Source: Salticus scenicus (lineage: Eukaryota > Arthropoda > Arachnida > Araneae > Salticidae). From it: DNA of 64,000 nucleotides. The stretch lies in NCBI GenBank assembly GCA_963930645.1, contig OZ005655.1, positions 137,935,456-137,999,455 on the forward strand, in the 5' to 3' direction. The notes under the pieces were generated by a model. It was not told where the DNA came from, did not search any database, and saw only the letters and a list, made by a program, of their open reading frames with translations. How positions within the stretch are numbered: position 1 is the first letter of the stretch; each line of letters opens with the position of its first letter. A program made the position numbers and the translations under genes. Positions 57,257-64,000 of this stretch are shown piece by piece.

Positions 57257-57430
57257 GTTAGAAATGGTTTTATAATCTATGCATAAAGAATGATTTTTCC
57301 CTTCCGATTTTCTTTGAAATTTCTTTAAAATATGCAATGTGTAGTATTTGCAATCCATGTAGATATGTAAGAACATTTTAACAACTCCGTATATTATAAC
57401 AATAGACGGTAAGTATTAGAAGGAGGGTCT

Positions 57431-58400
57431 CTTTCTTTTCTTTTTTCTTTTCTTTTTTAGTGCTAGAGGCCTATTTCAGTCGGTACAGTTGTCGAATTTT
57501 TATAGGTCACTCTTAATTAGTGCTAGAGGCCTATTTCAGTCGGTTTATTGAATGGGGATTTATTGAATGAAGTCCCCCCAAGGCCCAACTTTGACATGAG
57601 TCCCCCCCCAAGGTACCGCTATTTCAATCGGTACAGCGTTGTCGATTTTTTATAATACACTCTTAATAGTGCTAAGGGCCTATTTCAGTCGGTTTATTGA
57701 ATGGGGATTTATTGAATGAAGTCTCCCCAAGGCACAACTTTGACATGAGTCCCCCCAAGGTACCCCTATTTCAGTCGGTACAGCGTTGTCGAATTTTTAT
57801 AATGCACTCTTAATAGTGCTAAGGGCCTATTTCAGTCGGTTTATTGGATGGGGATTTATTGAATGAAGTCCCCCCAAGGCACAACTTTGACATGAGTCCC
57901 CCCAGGCCTAACTTTGGCATGAGTCCCCCCCCAAGGTACAACTTTGACATGAGTCCCCCCCCCAAGGCCCAACTTTGACATGAGTCCCCCCCCCCCGGGT
58001 CCAACTTTGACATGAGTCCCCTCAAGGCCCAACTTTGACATGAGTCCCCCCAAGGTACAACTTTGATATGAGTCCCCCCCCAAGGCACACCTTTGACATG
58101 AGTCCCCCCCCAAGGCACACCTCCCCCTCATTGGGAAAAAGAGAAAAAACGTTGTTTTGCGGCTATAAGACAGTTTGGACTTCCAACGTTATTTGTTACA
58201 ATATCTGCAGCTGAAACACATTGGTTTGATTTAATGAAAACTTTATCATGGAATTTAGATCGTCACGAATTAACTAAAGAAGAATTTGTCGATATTAACA
58301 AGTTTAGCAGTAGGCCTCTGGCACTAAATTAAAATCTGTCAATGTCAGATTTTCATATTTTAAATAATGAAATAATGTCGTGTCTGTATATATATATATT
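57431..58400 (+). repeat. GC-rich composite insertion: 149 bp repeats plus ~30 bp minisatellite
   Basis: Copy A has only a T-run here. The insertion has three ~149 bp units starting GTGCTA(A/G)(A/G)GGCCTATTTC at about 57519, 57668 and 57817, preceded by a partial one at 57465. Each contains TCAGTCGGTTTATTGAATGG and ACAACTTTGACATGAGTCCC. The last unit expands into eight tandem copies of (C)AACTTTGACATGAGTCCC with variable C-runs (about 57880-58115). A helicase-like fragment follows. Glycine-rich minus-strand frames (57819-58131) are translations of the minisatellite, not genes. Confidence 0.8.
58130..58332 (+). pseudogene. Fragment of a Helitron replicase/helicase (N-terminal helitron-like domain)
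   Basis: An open frame without a start reads KKRCFAAIRQFGLPTLFV, TISAAETHWFDLMKTL, SWNLDRHELTKEEFVDINK and stops at 58330-58332. The pattern RQFGxPTxFxTxSAAxxxWxxL is characteristic of the helitron-like N domain of RepHel proteins, from established family knowledge. Only about 60 residues are present. It is bounded on the left by the minisatellite and on the right by TAGGCCTCTGGCACTAA, the approximate reverse complement of the unit start TTAGTGCTAGAGGCCTA (57460), so it may be part of a captured cassette. It was found by reading the frame and is too short to stand out as an ORF. Confidence 0.68.
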
Positions 58401-58557
58401 TTTTTTTTTAATCTAGGGGCATCAAATACCCTTGCGCCGGCTCTGTGCTGATAATGCGACGGTCGTAGGAGGTTTTACAGATAATTCATTGAAAATGTGT
58501 CAGTTGATAAAACAAAATGTTTCAGTGTCTGCACAGAATCTTAAGAATTTTCAATTC

Positions 58558-58559
<2 letters not shown>

Positions 58560-58632
<73 letters not shown>

Positions 58633-58633
58633 C
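58560..58633. repeat. T-run followed by (GT)n
   Basis: About 34 T then about 19 GT units. In copy A the same junction holds the 1.3 kb tandem-repeat element. Frames over it are artefacts. Confidence 0.95.
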
Positions 58634-58656
58634 TAAAATGCACAAAATAAAAATTC

Positions 58657-58690
<34 letters not shown>

Positions 58691-60311
58691 AAAAAGTAGA
58701 AGCTTTTATTTTGTGGACCCCTAAAAAGCATAAAATAAAAATTTATTCTCACAAAGACATGCTATAAAAAAATGAAAATTTCAACGTTAAGAAAATATTA
58801 AGAAAAATATAAATATTTCAATTTTCCAAGAGATGAAAAATTTAAATCTTATATCTATCTATCTATACATATAATAAAATAAGATGTTTGTGTGTGTGTC
58901 ATTGTGTATGGTTTCCAGAGCTTTTTAAGAAAACGACTGATGGCGGAGCTACAAAAATTTGCATGGTGGTTCGAAATGACCTCTCCTGATGCACCTCGAA
59001 GCCCGATTTTCGAATTTTGTTTTAGTTTTCTTTTAATTAATTAAAATGTTAAAATAAAAACCTTCTAATTACTGATAAATTGGCCATTTAATTTTAATCC
59101 TTAATTTATTTGTTGCCAAAAAAAATTATCATTATTTTATCGACAGAAAAAAAAAAAAAAAAAAAAAAACGTGAACAATAAAAATTACATTTATTTAAAA
59201 TATTTAATTTTAATTCTTAATTTAATTGTTGCCAAAAAATTATCATTATTTTTTTCGACAGAAAAAAAAAAAAACAAAACGTGAACAATAAAAATTTCAT
59301 TTATTTAAAATGAGGAAAGTAAATTAAAAAAATTAGAAATATCAGTCGTATCGTTACAAATAAGATACCAAATGAAAGATGCAATTTTTGTGAATCCAAC
59401 GGATTAAAAAGCTTATCGATCGGACAATTAGAATTTTTAAAATTAACTAATGTATGTATTTTAAGTGGCAACAGCAGGAGATTGTATGGAAACCGTTTGG
59501 AATTTTTTTTAAATGTGCTACTAATTAAATCACATGTTTTTTTTAAGTGGGATTAAAAATTGCAGTTTTGAATTTTTTTTTTAATTTTCTTTCACAAACA
59601 CAAACATATAGTATACAGCCTGTACAACACTTGACCAAATTGAAGTTCAAATTTCATCAATATTTATATAAATAAATGAAAATAAAAATATGTTTAATGG
59701 GAAATATATATAACCATTAAAAGTTTAGTTGTCTAAAATATGGCAGAAATAGCGCTCATAGCACATTGTTACAAGGTATTAAGTCTTATTTTTACAAGGG
59801 ATTAAATCTAAAATGGTGACAAAAATTTAAAAGTCGCCAAAGAGAACTATAATAAGGCGGTACTATGATCATTCTTACAAACCATGAATTATATATAACC
59901 ACAAAAAATTAATTGTCTCATGCAACAGACGTAGCCGGTCATAGCATATTATAATATTTAGCGTGAAATTGTTATCATTTTTATAGTTGATCGGGGATAA
60001 ACAATATAAACATAGGAAATAACGTAAAAGCAAATATTATGTGCACCACGTATAGTGTTGTTCATATGTAACTGGGATTCAAATATAAAAGGGATACTTC
60101 ATTTTTTTCGATACTATCTATTTCGAAACTGTTATCTAATAAGGACTTAATGGAAGCCTATTGGTAAACAATTGTCTCAGGTAATAGGGACAAGTTTTAG
60201 CGAATGACCAAATCGCGACCGAAGGCAGCAGGGATCCGAAGCGAGCTTTTGAGCAATTTTAGTGTTTTATTTTATTTTTATAAAGCTATATAGAAAAGAG
60301 TTTCCTTTAAA

Positions 60312-60345
60312 TTTAATGACCAGCGAAGCGGGCAAAGCCTGCTAG
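60312..60345 (+). mobile_element. Internal Helitron 3' end
   Basis: TTTAATGACCAGCGAAGCGG then GCAAAGCCTGCTAG repeats the terminal hairpin and CTAG of the whole element. It is followed directly by TATATTATAAATGTGAATGT, a plausible start of a second Helitron unit that lacks the TC. The left unit would be 58847-60345 (1,499 bp) and the right 60346-63213 (2,868 bp). Confidence 0.75.
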
Positions 60346-60608
60346 TATATTATAAATGTGAATGTCCGTGAATTTATTTGACTGAGTTTCACGCCAAAAC
60401 TGCTCGAGGGATTTGGATGAAATTTGTAATGGAGATAGTTTATACCCTAACCATAGAATAATAATAAAACTTACAAAGTTGGCTACCTTTTATTCCGAAA
60501 AAAAACTTTGTTTTGTGACTTTTATGCATAAAATAGCAATTTTGTAAGCTAATAATAGAAAAAAATTAGCCATTTAAATTTTATCAATAATTTAATTGTT
60601 GCCAAAAG

Positions 60609-60641
<33 letters not shown>

Positions 60642-60985
60642 GAGTTTATTTATTTATTTTTTTTTTTTTCAACAGGAAAATAAATACATTTATCTAAACG
60701 TGAACAATAAAAAATTAAAAAGAATAAAAAAAAACAAATTGTGCATCTCACAAAAATTAACGTCATTTTTAATTTAAAATTTCTTTTACACATTGATAAA
60801 GTGCTAATATAGTTTACGATGCTAATATACGTTGTACTAAAATCAGTTTTATTTATAGATCCTCCTGGGTGATTTTTTAAATTGTTGCGTTGAAGTACAC
60901 CGAACATTTTTCGCCAAGAGGTTTAATTTAGCAACAGCGATCTTAATCTAGATAGTTCAAGAAAAATATCACAAAACGAAACTAG

Positions 60986-61046
60986 TATGCTGTGGCCACC
61001 ACAAGACTTTCTTCTATATTTTCCTATACAAATTCACACAGTAACA

Positions 61047-61080
<34 letters not shown>

Positions 61081-61514
61081 CGATTTTTTTTTCAGTTTTT
61101 TTTTCGTAAAAAAAAAAAAAAAAAATCGATAACTTTGTTTTAAATTATCACATATTTATAGTTCAACCATTCGTTTTAAAGATATTGACGAGACCTTTCG
61201 AAAGATACCCATCTTGAAAATTTACCCCCCCCTCCCCCGGGGGGTACTTTCCCCTAGGGGGAGGGAAGCGATGACCGAGATTTTTTTCCTAATTAACTAC
61301 TACTATTATCAATAATTCATATTAATTTCACAATCACAGGTTAAGAATAACTCCCATTATGTACATTTATACGAAATTTTGTCCTATATATACTGCCATA
61401 TTAAAAATTTAGAAAAAATACGATCACAGCACCACCTGTTGAGTGATTGATCCCCAAATCTAACCAGCCCCAGTTTATGTCAGGGGCCAACTAAATACCA
61501 AGTCTGGTTAAATT

Positions 61515-61551
<37 letters not shown>

Positions 61552-62176
61552 GATTTTTTTTCTAAGTTACTTTTTTGTTAAAAGTAAAAAAAATCGATAA
61601 CTTTGTTTTAAATTATCACAGATTTATAGTTCAACCATTCGTTTTAAAGGTATTGACGAGACCTTTCGAAAGATACCCATCTTGAAAATTTACTCCCCTC
61701 GAGGGGGGACTTCCCCCCCAGGGGGGTTCACAGAGCTCCTACGCATACAAAATTTTTTCCCCAGTTGACTACCTCTATTATAAATAATTCTTGTAAATTT
61801 CATAATGATTACTAAAAAATAATTATCTTTATGCACATTTATACAAAATTTTGTCCTATATCACCATGTTAAAAATTTAGAAAAAGCGGGATGGCAACGC
61901 AACCTGTAAGACAATTTTTACCAAAAGTTGATAGGCACTAATTTATGTCAAGGTGCAACTACATACTAATTTGTATGAAATTCTGTGCAGTAGTTCCTCA
62001 GATACAGTTGCCACAAAATTTTGTCACACACACACACACACACAGACAGACAGACATTTTCTAAAAAGGGTTAAATCGTGTTCTACAGCTCTCAAAACGT
62101 GTAAATCCATCAAAAAACCGAGGTCGAAACTTTTTACGAATCCAATACTTTCTCTATATTACATATAGAAGAAAGT
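60986..62176 (-). mobile_element. Inverted relative of the 1.3 kb tandem-repeat element, inside the Helitron
   Basis: It begins TATGCTGTGGCCACCACAAG then ACTTTCTTCTATATTTTCC and ends TTACATATAGAAGAAAGT, the reverse complement of 37375-38697 in order: GAGACCTTTCGAAAGATACC twice, GGGG/CCCC palindromes twice, CAGACAGACAGACA and the same ends. It has two long repeats of about 490 bp (61030-61520 and 61530-62020) against a different monomer number in copy A. Confidence 0.72.
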
Positions 62177-62629
62177 AAAAAATAAACTGAAATAGTAGTC
62201 ACATAAATGATCTATTTTTATCTGAGTAGATAATTTTATAGAAAAAAAAGTGCAGTTTTAAAAATAGAAAATTTATTTTATCAAGCACTATTTTAAACCT
62301 AAAAACCATTAATGAAATAAACAGAATATGAAGGGTTCTTATATGTTAACGAAAAGGTATCCGATAAAACGCTTTCTATTTTTATGCAAGAAATTATACA
62401 AAAAAAAAAAATTCAAAAGCCGCCAAGGGAGAGATATAATAAAGTTGTGTAGTACGATAATGCTTAGTTATTTATTTATTTTTTTATATACCAATCAGTA
62501 CGCTAATTTAACGTACAAATAAATGAGCTGCTGTGTGTGACTGCACTTGCACGCTGTCGGGCAGAAATATTTGATTAATTCAAATTAATATTTAAATAAC
62601 TAAATAGAGATATAATATGTTTAATAGAA

Positions 62630-63180
62630 AGCATAGTCTTGGCGACAAACTTGGCGAGTGGGTTACCAAATTTGGTGAAAAATGGTAGTTTAGGGTTCCC
62701 GATGTTTCAAAGCTCTCCGACACACGGGAACCTTAAGCTTACCAAGGGATTCTCGATGAAGTCATCTCCAAGCCCCATCGCCAAAAGTTATAAGTAGGTG
62801 TGAGTTGATTTTTGGGAAAGAGTATGTAGTCACTGCGATCCAAAGTTATTCAGAGACGTGAGTGAGCGAAAATTTTTGCGCTGGTGTAGTTGATGTTATT
62901 TGCTTTACTCCTGTGGAACAAGTGACTATTTTCGGACTAACATTCATCGAATAATTACTGATATTGTACGAGTAACAGCTTCAACTGTTTCCAGAATATT
63001 CGAAGAATTAACACCAGCTATTGGACTGTTTTCGAAAATATTTGTTTTAATAATAGTTTTGTTGTACAGATTCGAGAAGTTCAAAAAATGTTTGATATTG
63101 CCAAGGAGATCCCATATTAAAGCTGTGACGAAAATAGTCGCCAATCGAAATATATTCAGTTCCAAAGAAATCATTTAAAT
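62630..63180 (+). other. Unassigned, less AT-rich segment of the Helitron, possible captured host sequence
   Basis: The stretch includes GGCGACAAACTTGGCGAGTG, GGGTTCCCGATGTTTCAAAG, CGACACACGGGAACCTTAAG and a 92-codon frame (62900-63178, +) read in antisense by a 76-codon frame. No domain was recognised. Higher complexity than the flanks and position just before the 3' end are what captured host fragments look like, but this is inference. Confidence 0.3.
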
Positions 63181-64000
63181 ATAGTGTCCAGCGAAGCGGG
63201 CAAAGCCTGCTAGTATCCAATATATTTTACAAAGTTTTCAATTTACGGTTTATTAATGGCTTAATGAATACTTATACAAAAACTAATAATTAAGAATATT
63301 GGTCTTGAATGCTTCAAAAAATATTTTGAATATTTAAAAAATTTTATCTCTTCCAAAAAAAAAAAAAAAAGAAACATATTTTTCTCTAAAATTTTCTTAG
63401 AGTTGAAACTTTCATTTCATTACAACATGTCTTTGCAAAAATAAATTTTTGTTTTATGCTTCTTAAGCTCCAGAATAAATAGCTTCTACTATTTTCTTTC
63501 TTTCTTTCTTTTACTTAAATTTTTATTTTGTACGAAATCCATACTTACTAAAGCATAATTGACACTGTAATTTCCAGTTTCGGGTATATTAGATTTGTGA
63601 CAATGAATGTTTGTGCATGTAATTAATGCTAATTTACGCAATAATTACTTATATAATACAGCTTCTATTCTCTTGTAAATAACTGATATGCTTGAAACTT
63701 TGATTTTACAACCTAAATAGTTTGTTTTTTTTTACTCCCTTTTAATGTTTAAGCTACACAAAATCTAAAATTGAAACAATATTCTTAGTAAGTAAATGAA
63801 TTAAGTTTTCTGTTAGGAAGTTATTTTCATTAACAAAGAAAAACATTTAAAGTATACATTTCAATGAAACAAAAAATAATTGAGAAAATAAATTAAAGCT
63901 AAGTGTTTCACACCAGAAATAGATAAAGGTTTATTTTATTTAAGTTTATTTATTAGGTTTCCTTCGCAAAGTTCCTCAAAGTTAAATAAATAAATGCGGT

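Larger units (their letters stand above)
58847..63213 (+). mobile_element. Helitron, 4,367 bp, non-autonomous, B only
   Basis: The element begins TCTTATATCTATCTATCTAT and ends AGCGAAGCGGGCAAAGCCTG then CTAG. It is inserted between A (58846) and T (63214); copy A shows the unoccupied AT at 38939-38940. The 3' hairpin is GCGGGC-AAA-GCCTGC, 10 nt before the end with one G-T pair. TC start, CTRR end, A/T insertion and lack of duplication are the Helitron hallmarks. A second identical 3' end (hairpin plus CTAG, 60342-60345) lies inside, so the unit is a tandem or nested pair. No RepHel frame is intact. It carries a tandem-repeat element (60986-62176) and an unassigned segment at 62630-63170. Confidence 0.9.
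50408..64000 (+). repeat. Segmental duplication, copy B (continues past the window)
   Basis: Co-linear with copy A. B-only insertions are 50726-53726 (9 bp TSD element), about 57431-58400 (composite) and 58847-63213 (Helitron). After the Helitron the block resumes with ATCCAATATATTTTACAAAG exactly where copy A continues at 38941. Small differences include a 37 bp deletion near 55179, poly-T length at 55433-55467 and scattered substitutions. No intact gene is recognised in the shared parts. Confidence 0.93.

Noticed and set aside
57819..58131. Two overlapping glycine-rich minus-strand open frames of 91-99 codons
   Set aside because: They are translations of the ~30 bp minisatellite in two frames. 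Repeat period, not selection, keeps them open.

Overview
This is AT-rich eukaryotic nuclear DNA with almost no intact coding capacity and very dense mobile-element content. The organism is most likely an arthropod, perhaps a chelicerate such as a spider. The basis is a mariner (DD34D) relic, a Tc1-like relic, a Helitron with the arthropod-type 3' hairpin and CTAG end, many short TIR elements, and a C2H2 zinc-finger reading frame. The species is an inference; no rRNA, tRNA or conserved housekeeping gene is present to test it. No stretch can be called an active gene with high confidence. The best candidate is the six-finger C2H2 frame on the minus strand near 10.9-11.8 kb, which also looks broken at its 3' end.

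Layout. 0-2.4 kb: AT-rich filler and a small minisatellite. 2.4-7.0 kb: a giant inverted repeat with two ~2.07 kb arms and a 430 bp spacer. Each arm carries a promoter-like block (CRE and E-box motifs) followed by a consensus 5' splice site, pointing outward. 7-10.5 kb: diverged relatives of that module, SINE-like repeats and direct repeats, all rich in TGA(C/G)TCA sites. 10.8-12.3 kb: zinc-finger locus with paired CCAAT boxes upstream. 12.6 kb: a GC-rich MITE. 14.6-16 kb: Helitron debris and a 27 bp minisatellite. 16.8-18.2 kb: a tandem duplication broken by a hAT MITE with a perfect 8 bp TSD. 18.9-21.7 kb: a 2.77 kb element with long inverted termini. 22.3-25.2 kb: nested TTAA-type and hAT MITEs. 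26.5-28.85 kb: a ~317 bp tandem array with dimeric higher-order structure. 29.4-32.7 kb: interspersed repeats and an inverted Tc1-like relic containing a MITE.

The most informative structure is a long duplication: copy A from 32,831 to about 40.5 kb and copy B from 50,408 past the window end. The copies are near-identical except for mobile elements present in only one of them. They therefore form paired filled and empty sites that define exact element ends: a 286 bp hAT MITE (A only), a 3,001 bp element with 24 bp TIRs and a 9 bp TSD (B only), a 4,367 bp Helitron inserted between A and T (B only), a 754 bp hAT-like element (A only), a ~1.3 kb tandem-repeat element (A only, with an inverted relative inside the B Helitron), and a GC-rich composite (B only) ending in a Helitron-replicase fragment. 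A second filled/empty pair exists at 24.5 kb versus 22.3 kb. The region between the copies (40.5-50.4 kb) holds a mariner relic inserted in a recurrent 'CCCTGTA' repeat family, an old TIR element at 48.2-48.9 kb, and low-complexity sequence.

All calls were made by reading the sequence. Percent identities, family names and copy numbers need alignment and database searches.
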